Source: DASQDN01 sp963825845
GTDB lineage: Bacteria; Acidobacteriota; Terriglobia; Bryobacterales; Bryobacteraceae
NCBI GenBank assembly: GCA_963825845.1
Contig: CAWGVL010000040.1
Location: forward strand, 1 to 64,000
DNA: 64,000 nucleotides
Reading direction: 5' to 3'
The notes below the pieces were generated by a model. It searched no databases. It was not told the origin of the DNA and was given only the letters and a program-made list of their open reading frames with translations. Within the stretch, counting starts at the first letter, position 1; each line of letters starts with the position of its first letter. This document shows, in pieces, positions 39,951-49,548 of the stretch. The position numbers and the translations under genes are program-made.

Positions 39951-40547
39951 ATGTTGCGATCGTACACTCAGGCGGATCTCTTCACCTTGGGAAATGCGAG
40001 CTGCGGCACCATCTCCATCTTTCTGTGCTTGAACTACACCGCTGAGGGAAGAAGCCAGTATTTGTGGATCGCCTTTTTCCTGCTCTTTGCCGCGTTGGGA
40101 TGCGACATCATGGATGGATACTGGAGTCGCAAGTCCGGCCGGCACTCAGTCCTAGGATCTGATTTGGATTCACTCGCGGACGTTGTGTCCTTCGGTGTCG
40201 CGCCCGCAGTGTTGGGGTTTACCCTAGGACTGCGTGGGGCATGGGACATCGTTATTCTCGCCTACTTCGTTGTCTGCGGAATCAGCCGTCTCGCCCGGTT
40301 CAATGTGACGGCGGCGGCACTATCCGACGCCTCGGGGAAGGTAAAGTACTTTGAGGGCACCCCGATTCCCACCAGCGTGGTGATTGTTGCGCTTTTGGGA
40401 GCGGCGTTTTATGTAAACGCGATCCATGAGGGACTATGGTTGGGCGCATATGGACTCGGCCCAGCGACGCTCCACCCACTGACTCTCCTTTACGCGTTGA
40501 GCGGTTCTGCAATGATCAGCGCCACACTTCGCATCCCAAAACCTTAA
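39951..40547 (+). CDS. pssA: CDP-diacylglycerol-serine O-phosphatidyltransferase
   Basis: ~198 residues from MLRSYTQADLFTLGNASCGT; an in-frame start at 39924 adds 9 residues. A CDP-alcohol phosphatidyltransferase with several membrane helices. The motif reads CDIMDGYWSRKSGRHSVLGS then DLDSLADVVSFGVAPA; the usual Ala-Arg after DG-x2 is Ser-Arg here. The DLDSLADVVSFGVAPA stretch is typical of PssA. Makes phosphatidylserine, the precursor of phosphatidylethanolamine. No psd gene is adjacent. Confidence 0.87.
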   Translation: MLRSYTQADLFTLGNASCGTISIFLCLNYTAEGRSQYLWIAFFLLFAALGCDIMDGYWSRKSGRHSVLGSDLDSLADVVSFGVAPAVLGFTLGLRGAWDIVILAYFVVCGISRLARFNVTAAALSDASGKVKYFEGTPIPTSVVIVALLGAAFYVNAIHEGLWLGAYGLGPATLHPLTLLYALSGSAMISATLRIPKP

Positions 40548-40635
40548 GGACTGATGCAGCGTGGTCAGTGTAACCGCACCCGCCAACGCGGTCATCGGTT
40601 CGCCATGGCCTTCTGGACTTCCGAATGAATCGTCG

Positions 40636-40823
40636 CTAGCGATCCGGAATTTGAGCCGGATTACGACTGAGAAGTCGCGTTCTGCCAACTTTCCGAGAAT
40701 GTTGACCTGTTGCGCATCGGGTTGCGGGGGTCCGATACGGCCCCGTCCAGTCGCCGTAGGGGAAGTCGCCGTCCTGGATGACGCCGTCCAGCGACATGTG
40801 TTCCAGGATTTTGAGTTTCTCAC
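40636..40823 (-). pseudogene. Truncated dihydrofolate-reductase-like (RibD C-terminal-type) gene
   Basis: From GTG 40823, with one indel just after the start, the minus strand reads KLKILEHMSLDGVIQDGDFP then YGDWTGPYRTP. This is the N-terminus of small DHFR/RibD-like reductases, normally ~190-220 residues. The similarity stops after ~40 residues, close to the repeat copy at 40658-40679. It looks cut by rearrangement. Confidence 0.55.
40658..40679 (+). repeat. Interspersed short repeat, copy with GAGAAGTCGCG
   Basis: Core shared with 42444-42465, 46133-46155 and 57149-57170. Beyond the core it also shares TT-n-TGCCAAC with the 42444 copy. Confidence 0.45.
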
Positions 40824-41011
40824 TTGGAGTGTCCGCGTCTGGCTTGGAGATCTATTCTATTAGCTTTGCGAGGAACTCGCGCAATTCGGACGGTGCGCGC
40901 CAGGCGCGACGGGATCAGGCGGCCTCAACGATACTTCGCTCGGTCCCACGGCACAAGGGACGTGACCCGAGATTCACCAGGCAGCCGAAGAAATCTTGCG
41001 TTCCCCGGCAG

Positions 41012-42322
41012 TTACCCCCACCAGGTTTCGCCCTTTTCCATGTGTGACTTAAGCCAGTCCTCGTTGATTTCGAGGCCCAGCCCAGGTCCTTCGGGTACCA
41101 GAAACTTACCTTTTCGCAATGCTGGCTTGACTCCCTGAGCCATATTCTCCTTGTTGCCACGAAAGGCTCCCAGGACGTTTTCTACTTTGAACAGGTTAGA
41201 AGTAGCCGAGGCAAGGTGCATTGCCGCGTAGAACTGAATCAGCGAACTGGGCCCACTGTGGAAGCCGACAGGAACCCGTGTCAGGCTCGCGTATTTCGCG
41301 ATGTCTCGGCACGCTGTGATGCCGCCAGCGTACGCCATATCCGGGTGAATCATATCGACCACCTGGTTGTCGAGGAACGGTTTGAACCCGCCAACTAATT
41401 CAAGCCGCTCACCCGTGAGCACGGGGACCCGTGTAGACCGCTTAAGTTCCAGCCACGCTTCCGAGTACAGCGTCGGAAGGGGATCTTCGATCCACAAAAG
41501 GTCGGCAGGCTCCACGGCTTTGCAAAGCCCAATCGCGCTGCGCGGGTCGAACTGTGCGAGACAATGCATCGCAATGTCGATATCGTCGCCCACGGCCTCA
41601 CGCACGTTCATGTAGCCTTTTCCCGCTCTGCGAAAATCTTCGCCGTCGAGAGTCGTGCTGTACGGGAACCCGCCTTTTCCGGCCACCCGAAACGCATTGG
41701 TGAGCGCTGAACCAACAGCCGGTCCGGCACCGAGCCCACGTGGACGTGCGGTATCGCCACCGCGGACGAGCGCGTTGAATTTGAATGTCGTCAAGCCCTC
41801 CGGCTCGCCCCTGACGCGATCCGCCCACGCGCGGCACTCGCCCTTGTCGAGCATATTCCCTATCGCGCCATGCCCATATACCGGGATCTCCTTCTGTATC
41901 GGACCGCCGAGTAGCCTGTAGATCGGAAGGTTCGTAATTTTGCCGGCCAGGTCCCAGAGTGCAATATCTACGCCTCCAATGGTCGGAATGTGTGCCTTGT
42001 ATGGGTGCTGTACCCCCGTCATTGCATAAAAGTGCTTTTCGATCGCGAGCGGATCCTGACCGATCAGCGCCGGTTTCATCGTTTCGATAATGGCCCGAGA
42101 GGCTTGTGCAGAGAACCCGGCTTCACCATAGCCGTTCAATCCCGCGTCCGTTTCGATCTTGACGAGGCAGCCATCGCCGGTATTGTCGAGGGCCAAGGTC
42201 TTGATGGCCGTGATCTTGACCATTTTTGTATAAGGAGCGGCAAGGGCTTTGAAATTGAGCAGCCACGGAGCGGCGGGCAGGCTCAGGGCGATTTTGAGGA
42301 GATCACGGCGGGTGGCTTTCAT
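41012..42322 (-). CDS. Mandelate racemase/muconate lactonizing (enolase superfamily) enzyme, exported
   Basis: 436 residues from MKATRRDLLKIALSLPAAPW, a twin-arginine-type signal. The capping domain is followed by a barrel with metal ligands in DIDIAMHC (Asp), LLWIEDPLP (Glu) and VLTGERLE (Glu). A catalytic-type His is in GFHSGPSS. The pattern resembles the galactonate-dehydratase-like clade, which dehydrates acid sugars. Residues ~225-275 (GGDTARPRGLGAGPAVGSAL and on) fit the family poorly and may reflect a compensated frameshift. An upstream start at 42484 is rejected because it hides the signal. Confidence 0.85.
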   Translation of the reverse strand: MKATRRDLLKIALSLPAAPWLLNFKALAAPYTKMVKITAIKTLALDNTGDGCLVKIETDAGLNGYGEAGFSAQASRAIIETMKPALIGQDPLAIEKHFYAMTGVQHPYKAHIPTIGGVDIALWDLAGKITNLPIYRLLGGPIQKEIPVYGHGAIGNMLDKGECRAWADRVRGEPEGLTTFKFNALVRGGDTARPRGLGAGPAVGSALTNAFRVAGKGGFPYSTTLDGEDFRRAGKGYMNVREAVGDDIDIAMHCLAQFDPRSAIGLCKAVEPADLLWIEDPLPTLYSEAWLELKRSTRVPVLTGERLELVGGFKPFLDNQVVDMIHPDMAYAGGITACRDIAKYASLTRVPVGFHSGPSSLIQFYAAMHLASATSNLFKVENVLGAFRGNKENMAQGVKPALRKGKFLVPEGPGLGLEINEDWLKSHMEKGETWWG

Positions 42323-42701
42323 CTCGTCGAGTATATCCAGTGGCGGTATTACAGGTTGTGAAGTGGTTTTGGTTGTCTTGTCCCTGGCGATTACTTTACG
42401 ATTCAAGTTGACCGCTTGCCGGTTATACGCCGAAGTGCCTGTCGGATTAGGATCGAGAAGTCGCTTTGTGCCAACCCACTGCACCTATCCGGATGACGCC
42501 CGATTGAAATCTTCGGGGCCATGGTGGAGCCATCCCCGCTTGGTTGTCGCATCCGGGTTATCGCCTGCCGGGTAGCACCGCCATGCCGCGCCCGTCCTGG
42601 TTCGAGATTTGGACCTTACGGCCGTGACGGTCATCCGATGTTGCAGGCGTGACTCAGGTAGTGATGCGCAGTATACCTTTGCCGGCGAGAGCAACCATGG
42701 C
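42323..42701. other. Spacer with one interspersed repeat copy
   Basis: No gene recognised. It holds the GAGAAGTCGC repeat copy at 42444-42465 and probably the promoter of the minus-strand enzyme gene. Confidence 0.4.
42444..42465 (+). repeat. Interspersed short repeat, copy with GAGAAGTCGC
   Basis: Reads GGATTAGGATCGAGAAGTCG then CT. See the copies at 40658, 46133 and 57149. Confidence 0.45.
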
Positions 42702-43241
42702 TCATGTCTGCCGCGTGCGGATCATTTGGTCAGCGCGAAAGCCCTGCTCGACAGCCGCGGCGAGAAGGCGTTTGTAGACAGCCTCGTCGAGCGTCCTGGT
42801 CCTGCTCAGAATCCATAAATACTTGCGATCCTGGCTACCGACGAGCGCGTATCGGTAATTGTCGTCCAGCGCGATAATCCGGTAGTCGCCCCACACACTA
42901 CTCAGGAAGGAGAGAATCGCAGGAGCGAAGCGTACCTCGAGAATCGAGTTGCTGCCCTTGTCTTCGTTTGCGATGCGAGCTATTCCTTCAGCCTCCTTCG
43001 GCTTCGGCCTGCCAGCTTGCCGGCAACGGTTGACTACTTTGATTTTTCCGTCCTGCTGCAGCGTATATTCCGCAGTGACATCGCCGACACAGTCCTTCTG
43101 AAACTTGTTGGGTAACCGAGCGATCTCGTACCACACACCACTGTACTTCCGGAGATCAACCCTGGGAACGGTCTTGAGGTCAGGCAACATCAGCAGAAAC
43201 AACGCAATCGCAATTATCATCCGGGTGATAGACGTCTCCAC
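42702..43241 (-). CDS. Lipocalin family protein (Blc-like)
   Basis: 179 residues. An N-terminal hydrophobic signal (MIIAIALFLLMLP) is followed by the lipocalin G-x-W motif in YSGVWYEIARLPNKFQKDC and by the late-strand signature DYRIIALDDNYRYALVGS, then YLWILSRT. Bacterial Blc-type lipocalins bind lipids or fatty acids at the outer membrane or in the periplasm. The start may be the second Met (MIIAIAL). The frame is intact. Confidence 0.9.
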   Translation of the reverse strand: METSITRMIIAIALFLLMLPDLKTVPRVDLRKYSGVWYEIARLPNKFQKDCVGDVTAEYTLQQDGKIKVVNRCRQAGRPKPKEAEGIARIANEDKGSNSILEVRFAPAILSFLSSVWGDYRIIALDDNYRYALVGSQDRKYLWILSRTRTLDEAVYKRLLAAAVEQGFRADQMIRTRQT

Positions 43242-43510
43242 CGTGATTGTGTTCCCTCCGAGCGAAACGAACGATCCTCAGGATCAGGAACGAGATGTCG
43301 CTAGGGGGTCTGCGATTTGCGCGGCGAGATGATCGTTGGTTATAGCGCCGGGACCAAGCATAATGTGTAGATTGGCGAATAGGCAGAACGTCTTGCCGCC
43401 GCATGCATAGGGATGAGATCAGCCCACTTCGGAACTACTAATAGCGTAACCAACTGATGACGATGGGCGCCTGGATGTTGTGCCACGCTACATAGAGTTG
43501 CTACAACTGA

Positions 43511-44534
43511 GTGACAGAAGACCAGCGGGAAGAACTGACGATGTGCGCGCACTCGCGATCACTTCCAGCAGGAGATGTGTTCCGCGCAAAGCTGATTCTG
43601 TTGCTCGCCGATGGAATGACGTACGAGCAGATCATAACGGCTCTTGGGACGACCAAACCGACGATTGCGCGGTGGAAGGCACGGTTTGAAGAAGCGGGAA
43701 TGGACGGTTTGCAACCGCGACACAAAGGTAGTCAACCGAGGGCGGCTACGCCGAGCGTGCAGGCGCGTGTGGCGCGGCGCGTCCAGCAGAAGCCACCAGA
43801 CGGCAGTACGCATTGGTCTTGTAGGAAACTGGCTGCCGATCTTGGGATGAGCCATGCGACGGTCCAACGCATACTAGCTCAAGCGAAACTGCAGCCGCAT
43901 CGCCTCGATCGGTACATGGCGAGCAATGATCCTGATGTTTGAAGAGAAAGCGGCGGACATCATTGGCTTATATATGAATCCCCCTCAGCATGCGGCCGTC
44001 TTTTGTGTCGACGAGAAAACAGCGATCCAGGCGCTGGACAGGCTCGTTCCGGTCCTTCCACTATCACCGGGCCGGGCCGAGCGCCACGGCTTCGAATACT
44101 ACCGGCACGGAACCTTGTCCCTTTATGCCGCTCTCGACGTGAAAACAGGCAGAGTCGAAGGCAAGACCACACGCCGGCACACAAGCGCCGATTTCATTGA
44201 CTTTCTCACCGAGATCGTCGCCAACACACGATGGGCGAAACAGATCCACATCGTCCTAGACAACCTCTCCGCACATAAGACACAGGCGGTTCAGGACTTC
44301 CTGGCCTCGAACCCGAAGGTTCAATTCCATTTCACTCCTACCTATTCCTCTTGGCTGAATCAGGTCGAACTATGGTTTACCAAAATCCAGCGCGACGTGA
44401 TCGATCGCGGCATCTTCACTTGAGTGGCGGATCTATCGCGCAAGATCCGAAAATACATTCAGGCTTACGCCAAATCAGCCAAACCGTTCCGCTGGACGTA
44501 CACCGATCCCAAGCGCCGGATCAAGGTAATCTAA
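43511..44534 (+). mobile_element. IS630-family insertion sequence, transposase frameshifted and with an in-frame stop
   Basis: One transposase gene in pieces: 43511-43942 (helix-turn-helix: YEQIITALGTTKPTIARWKA; HWSCRKLAADLGMSHATVQR), then 43926-44423 (DDE domain: FCVDEKTAIQ, HIVLDNLSAH, WLNQVELWFTK). A TGA at 44421-44423 is followed in frame by VADLSRKIRKYIQAYAKSAK up to a TAA at 44534. About 340 codons in all. IS630 elements insert at TA. I could not fix the terminal repeats. Confidence 0.85.
43511..44534 (+). CDS. IS630 transposase (frameshift and premature TGA)
   Basis: The helix-turn-helix half and the catalytic half are joined by one frame change near 43935 (ASNDPDV, then FEEKAADIIGLYMNPP in the next frame). 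All three acidic residues are present (Asp in CVDEKT, Asp in VLDNLSAH, Glu in NQVELW). The TGA after RGIFT sits where relatives have a serine, a one-base TCA-to-TGA change. Either sequencing error or a dead copy. Confidence 0.85.
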
Positions 44535-45062
44535 TGACTGAGACACCTACTAGTCGGGAACTCACAATGACTATCGCATGCATATCAGCTGGACGGTTTT
44601 CTAGGCTGTGGGTCATCAAAACTCAATCCGCGACCAGTTTCCGACCGACAGACCGCGTGTGGTGCGACCGTTTAATCGGATCGACTATTCACGTCAGCGA
44701 AGGGGAGCCGTGCCAAGGGGACGCCAGTGGTTGCCTACCCGCTGCTGGTTGTTGCTATCGTCAGGCTGCTTCGGTCCAGCTGTAGCAAATGATGGAGACC
44801 ACCGACTTGAGGCCGACATGCGATCTTGCTGGGTCGGATTGGTCGTGCATCGGTCATTCGATGCAACAGTGTATGTTTCGATGTCGAAGTCATTCAAAAT
44901 GATCGAAGCCCAACAGCGGGAGTTTCGGGCAGGCTTCAATGCCCTAAAAGACACCGCAGTTCAGCCATTGGGGCGGAACGCGCGGCAGCACGAGCTTCCG
45001 CCGCATCACGCGCCATAGATCAATATCGCGAAATGCAGCTCGCAGTGAAGTACGTTTCTAAT
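44535..45062. other. Spacer between IS630 and the SMP-30 gene
   Basis: No gene recognised. One frame over 44860-45018 is moderately protein-like (SKSFKMIEAQQREFRAGFNA) but has no known motif. It may be a gene remnant disrupted by the insertion. Confidence 0.4.
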
Positions 45063-46061
45063 ATGCGTCATGGTCTGCTGAAAAGCATGCTGAGTATCGG
45101 TATCGCTGTTGTATCGCTGGTAACGGTGGCAGGGGGACAACCCACGCCGCCCACCTCACCTGAATTCACGCTCAAAGCTGAATCTCCGAAGTTCCACGAT
45201 CTGATCGCGCCCGGCGCGACTCTCGAAAAGGTTGCCACGGGCTTTCAGTTCACCGAAGGCCCCCTGTGGGATAAGAAGGGCTTTCTCTACGTCAGCGATG
45301 AGGGGCAGAACAAAATCTTTCGCGTATACCCGGACGGCCGAACGAATCCGTTCGCGGAGATACGCGACCCCGACGGAACCACGTTCGACGCACAAGGACG
45401 TCTGATCGTCTGTGCCAGCCAGTTGCGGGTAGTGGCTGAAATAGCAAAAGACGGCACTTACAAAGTGATTGCTGACAAGTACGTGGGCAAGAAATTCAAC
45501 AGTCCCAACGACATCGTTCTAGGGCCGGATGGCGCGCTCTACTTCACCGACCCCTCGCTCGACCTTCCTAAAGGCGACACACAGGAGCTGCCCTATCAGG
45601 GTATCTTCCGCTTGGAGGCAAATGGCGCGCTGCGGCTTCTTAACAAGGAAATGAATCAGCCGAACGGCCTCGCTTTTTCACCGGACGGCAGAAAACTCTA
45701 CGTTGACGACACCAGAACAGGCGAGATCATGGTTTTCGATGTAGCACCGAACGGCGACCTCAGCAACCGCAGGCTCTTCGGCAAGCAGGACGGGCCGCCG
45801 CGCAGCGGGTCAGCGGATGGGATGAAGGTCGACAGGAAGGGAAACCTGTTCGTGACCGGACCGATGGGCGTCTGGGTCTGGTCGCCCGAAGGAGTTCATT
45901 TGGGCACAATCGTGATGCCTGAGTCCCCGGCAAATCTCGCTTGGGGGGGATCTGACGGACGAACACTCTATCTCACCGCCAGAACATCCATCTATCGGAT
46001 AAAGACTAAGACGCAAGGCGCGAAGATGCGGGTGAAGCGTCGCGGTCGCGCCGGAGCCTAA
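45063..46061 (+). CDS. SMP-30/gluconolactonase-like secreted protein
   Basis: 332 residues from MRHGLLKSMLSIGIAVVSLV, a signal peptide. A six-bladed propeller follows with GFQFTEGPLWDKKGFLYVSD (the metal-ligand Glu in TEGP), NSPNDIVLGPDGALYFTDPS (Asn and Asp ligands) and NGLAFSPDGRKLYVDD. These match gluconolactonase/SMP-30 enzymes that hydrolyse sugar lactones. The upstream in-frame extension to 44826 is rejected because the signal would be buried. Confidence 0.88.
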   Translation: MRHGLLKSMLSIGIAVVSLVTVAGGQPTPPTSPEFTLKAESPKFHDLIAPGATLEKVATGFQFTEGPLWDKKGFLYVSDEGQNKIFRVYPDGRTNPFAEIRDPDGTTFDAQGRLIVCASQLRVVAEIAKDGTYKVIADKYVGKKFNSPNDIVLGPDGALYFTDPSLDLPKGDTQELPYQGIFRLEANGALRLLNKEMNQPNGLAFSPDGRKLYVDDTRTGEIMVFDVAPNGDLSNRRLFGKQDGPPRSGSADGMKVDRKGNLFVTGPMGVWVWSPEGVHLGTIVMPESPANLAWGGSDGRTLYLTARTSIYRIKTKTQGAKMRVKRRGRAGA

Positions 46062-46132
46062 AAACTGGGACGGCGAGACGGACACGCTCTTCTGCATTTG
46101 ATAGAAAGTTGCCATACGGCAGACCTTTTCAA

Positions 46133-46155
46133 GAGATTGGGACCGAGAAGTCGCG
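46133..46155 (+). repeat. Interspersed short repeat, copy with GAGAAGTCGCG
   Basis: Reads GAGATTGGGACCGAGAAGTC then GCG. It lies in the spacer after the SMP-30 gene. Confidence 0.45.
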
Positions 46156-46219
46156 TAAGCGTCTGTAGCGGATCCCCCGATTGTTCATCGGCGCTCCGGG
46201 AGTGGGCGAAGACTTCGAT

Positions 46220-46465
46220 CTATCGGGTATGTCGGCGTTTAGAGGATTTTGCAGATCGTGCCGCGTCGGCGAGAACTCGCAGCGCCCTGTTCACCGCCGC
46301 ACCGTCTGGAAACATTTCGGCCAAGTCAGGCTCTATGAGCACTAGATTCGTGCAGGCGGTCGCTTGGCGGTAGTACTTGCCCCGAACACCCTTCTGGAGT
46401 TGGGATAGGTCGTACTCTTTGCGCAAATCCTCAGTGCTGCTAGCCACGACCGATTTCTTCTTCAT
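46220..46465 (-). CDS. Putative antitoxin of a BrnT-like module
   Basis: 81 residues: MKKKSVVASSTEDLRKEYDL, then SQLQKGVRGKYYRQATACTN, VLIEPDLAEMFPD and AVNRALRVLADAA. The YDLS...GVRGKYY...L-x4-D-x2-VFPD pattern is widespread among small bacterial proteins paired with toxin-like genes. It overlaps the end of the BrnT-like gene by 26 nt, the usual toxin-first order of BrnT modules. I infer the antitoxin role from position. Confidence 0.7.
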   Translation of the reverse strand: MKKKSVVASSTEDLRKEYDLSQLQKGVRGKYYRQATACTNLVLIEPDLAEMFPDGAAVNRALRVLADAARSAKSSKRRHTR

Positions 46466-46724
46466 ACTGTTTCCGCTCTGTCGCCGTTGCCAAGCGAGCG
46501 CTTATGATTCGAAGCTTGCCTCGGCGCTCGCAATGGAGCAACAAGGACCAGACCTCCATCCATTGTATGGCCAATTGTGATCTCCCGATCCTCATCGACC
46601 GAATGGTCAGGATCCGGAAAGGTCATGGCGAGCGGATCCATGAACACGGTGGCGCATCCTCAAACGCCACCTTATGTTTCTTTAGATTCGCCGCTGCTTT
46701 GTGCGCATCCCACTCGAATGTCAC
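46440..46724 (-). CDS. brnT: BrnT-like toxin (two frameshifts)
   Basis: From GTG 46724 the frames read TFEWDAHKAAANLKKHKVAF, then VFMDPLAMTFPDPDHSVDED and REITIGHTMDGGLVLVA, then RIISARLATATERKQYEE. This is the whole BrnT (DUF497) pattern, about 94 codons. BrnT is a ribonuclease toxin. Indels near 46655 and 46535 break the frame, so the locus is either error-damaged or inactive. Confidence 0.8.
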
Positions 46725-46882
46725 CTCGACCTCTCAACCAAGGTAGCGCAAGGGTCGCGCGGGTTCGGCAGGGTGATGTTGGGAACCCGAACCGCACCGA
46801 ATTACTCCCCTGAAGTCGCGATCACATCTGGAATCGGCATTTGGGGCAGATATACGGGGGCATGACTCCGCCTCAGCCTTAC

Positions 46883-47439
46883 TCAGATCTCCGAGCGGTA
46901 CAGAATCGAGATGGTGGCCAGTTCCAGGACAAGTTCGTGCAGCCGGTAATGCTGGACAAATTTCTCATTACTAATATGAAGCGTCAATTCCGTAACGTCG
47001 GACAGGCCAAGAGCGAGCCCAATGTCGTTCGCGACGCCGAATGCTGCGATGCCGTCCAGGCTCGCGTGTAAGATCTGCTGAAGATCCCTCCATCCCGCGA
47101 CAGCACCTCCCGAAAAACGATAGCGTCTGCCCATAACTCCCGGCTCTTCGCGACTCCTGAACCTGCGATGCTGCGAGCAGCAGAAGGCTCACGTTCAACC
47201 ATCCGAAGCAAGTCAGCTACCTGGGCCTCATGCCGCACAGCAATTTCGTGCAAGCTTTTCAGATACAGGTGGACACTCGAATCGCTGATCTTCGGAAGCG
47301 TGTCTTCCACCAGCTTGCGAAGGCTGGTCTGAATCATCTGAACGTTCAGGAACCACTTCCCCGCCCGGTTTATCAGTGTTTCCCAACTTGCGTTGTCCAC
47401 TTCAAACAGCACTGCCGTTTGTCCACCATCTTGTGTCAC
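46883..47439 (-). CDS. Hypothetical helical protein (frameshifted)
   Basis: About 185 codons from a GTG with a perfect AAGGAG 6 nt upstream. All-helical: VDNASWETLINRAGKWFLNV, then QMIQTSLRKLVEDTLPKISD, HEIAVRHEAQVADLLRMVER and, after a frame change near 47110, WRDLQQILHASLDGIAAFGV. It may be a four-helix bundle of ferritin-like type. It follows the sugar dehydrogenase by 11 bp and is probably co-transcribed with it. Function unknown. Confidence 0.55.
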
Positions 47440-47450
47440 AGAACACTCCT

Positions 47451-48824
47451 TTAAGAATCGCGGGACACACGCCACAGAACGCCCGTGTGTGCGAAAGAGA
47501 GCATCGTATTTCGCCGCACGCTGACAGCCCCGAAATCCAGTACGTACAGACTCCGGCCGTCAGGGTGAAACTTGCAATCAACTGGTCGCTCTATCCCACC
47601 GCTGTCCTTGTGAGCAGACGCGGGACCGGGTTCACGATTTCTCATGAACGGCTCCGACTGGCCGGTCATAACATTTACAACAGCAACTTGAAAACCACGT
47701 TTCAACGCCTCTGGCCGGATGGTATTCAGAGGTGCAAGCGTACCCCACTGCGCGAGAAACAGCCGTCCGCGACAGCCAAACTGATCCGACGGACAGAAAT
47801 CCATTTTGGCGAGGCAGGTGTGTGGTTCGAAAAGCACAGCAGCCGGTCCTGCCAGCGGTGGTGGATTTTCGATCTGCTGTTTTGCGGGTGTTCCGCGATT
47901 CGGGGCATGCCTCGGATCCCAAAGGGGAAGGCCATCACCGGCGTAGTCGGGATAGCCGTACCAGTCCGGCGTAACGATCGTTCCATGTCGCTTCGAAGCG
48001 TTCCTGATATGCCATATCGATCAGGATTTCGCCGACGGCGCGGTTGCCCTTTTCCTCATAGTCGTTGTCCGATGCGTAGAGTTCGCCTTCCTCGCTGAAC
48101 GCGAGTCCGTAGGGATTACGGATGCCCCATGCGAGCAATTCGGGTTCAGTTCCGTCAACGCGCCAGTCGATATGGGTCGGATACGGAATGACAGGGTCAG
48201 AACTCCAGATGTTGTTCCCGGTCAGCGTAATGCTTCCGGGGATATCGTGAGCATGTGGATGCCGGGCCATATCGACCCGTGAAGCCAGCCGGTTCAATGA
48301 TGCCCCTGTTGTGCGACCGAACCCTGGGCGAAGTAGATGAGACCGTCAGGTCCGAAAACAGGTCCACCCGCCGACCTGATGCCAGCCCACAGTTGGGCAT
48401 CTTGTCGCAGAGCACTGTACGTTCGCCGGATGTGGCATCGAACCTCAAAAGGCGCGAGGCGTACCCACCTTTCGCCGTTGCGTAAACAAAGCCGTCTCTT
48501 GCGCAGAGTCCACGAACGCCGCCCTCCTCTTTCGACAGCGAGCAGATCCACGTCACCGCTCGTCGATAGCCGCAACAGGCGAGAGGGTAACCACGGACGT
48601 GTGGGCCAGGTGGTGCCACCTTCCGCAATGAAAATTGTGCCGTCTTCCGCCACGGTGAGTCCACAAGGAAACGACAGGCCAGCCATGACCACCTCAACTG
48701 AGTAGCCCTCCGGTACCTGGACGTCACGTGCATTTATTTTGGGACGCGCTGTTGTGTGGGAAGCCGCTGAAGCTGCTCGGCGGCGACCTTTGCGGATCCC
48801 AGAGCTAACGGAGGCGTAGTTCAA
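47451..48824 (-). CDS. PQQ-dependent sugar dehydrogenase-like (glucose/sorbosone type) protein, heavily frameshifted
   Basis: The N-terminal blade reads VQVPEGYSVEVVMAGLSFPC then GLTVAEDGTIFIAEGG. The middle holds GPDGLIYFAQGS, GTEPELLAWGIRNPYGLAFS, then DNDYEEKGNRAVGE. The end reads ALKRGFQVAVVNVMTGQSEP, CKFHPDGRSLYVLDFG. This is a soluble beta-propeller sugar dehydrogenase. At least five frame changes occur. Such enzymes oxidise sugars outside the cytoplasm. Its C-terminus lies just before the GTG of the next gene. Confidence 0.72.
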
Positions 48825-48952
48825 ATGTTACGCCCAAACTGGCGGCCTGTATATTGCAAACACAAGCGTAGCAACACAACGGGGCCGTCGGACGATGGTA
48901 TCCGATTGCCGACGCTGCTTGCAGTCACAGCTGCCGCGCCTAGTTACGTGCG

Positions 48953-48975
48953 CGATCAGTACCGGAACATCGGCA
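48953..48975 (+). repeat. Interspersed short repeat, variant copy
   Basis: Shares CGATCAGTACCG and, downstream, a GCGCGT-x-ATCC segment with the copy at 57149-57170. The GAGAAGTCG core is altered here. Confidence 0.35.
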
Positions 48976-49029
48976 TCGCGCCGCCCCTTCCGTGTTGCGC
49001 GTCATCCGGGTGCAATACTCAGGGCAGTT

Positions 49030-49520
49030 TAGCGCCTATGCAACGGGTTGCGTTGATCTATCTCTGCCCGAGTACACAGATGGTATTCGTGGGCAAGCGC
49101 GCTTCTGCTCGATTCTGCATCCATCGAAACCTACGTCTCTCATCGCATCTCTGAAATTGTTCCCAATTTCCATGGCGGTAGTATCTGTTGCCCTTTCCCC
49201 GGAGGCTGTACCGAGAAGGCGGCCAACCCTCCGGGCCGCAGTACCCTGCGAATCTCGCCCAGATAGGCAGCAAATCACGGGGAAACTGGATGGAGTTGGT
49301 TCCAAAAACCTTGTCAAAACACGAATCCGGGTAGGGGATGGCGCTCATCGAAGCGAGTTTCAGTTGGACGCGCTCCTCGCGAATGTAGTCGCGATTGCGG
49401 CGGCTAGCCTGCCGCAACATGACTTCGGAGGGATCGATACCTGCGACAAACCCTCGTGTTGTCATTTTGGCAACTCGCGTTATGAACCGACTTCCGCATA
49501 CTGTTCAAAACTGGTGAACG
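49030..49520 (-). pseudogene. Class I SAM-dependent methyltransferase fragment
   Basis: Reads ITRVAKMTTRGFVAGIDPSE then VMLRQASRRN (the motif I-II region of a methyltransferase), and after it SAIPYPDSCFDKVFGTNSIQ. The frame breaks near 49270. The glycine-rich motif I and everything before it are missing, so the gene is truncated at its 5' end. Confidence 0.6.
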
Positions 49521-49548
49521 TGTGAGCGTTACCTTGTGTGGTAACCGG

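Noticed and set aside
44400..44440. Stop-codon recoding (selenocysteine or readthrough) in the IS630 transposase
   Set aside because: No selenocysteine-insertion element was seen, and the same gene has a frameshift elsewhere, so mutation or error is more likely.
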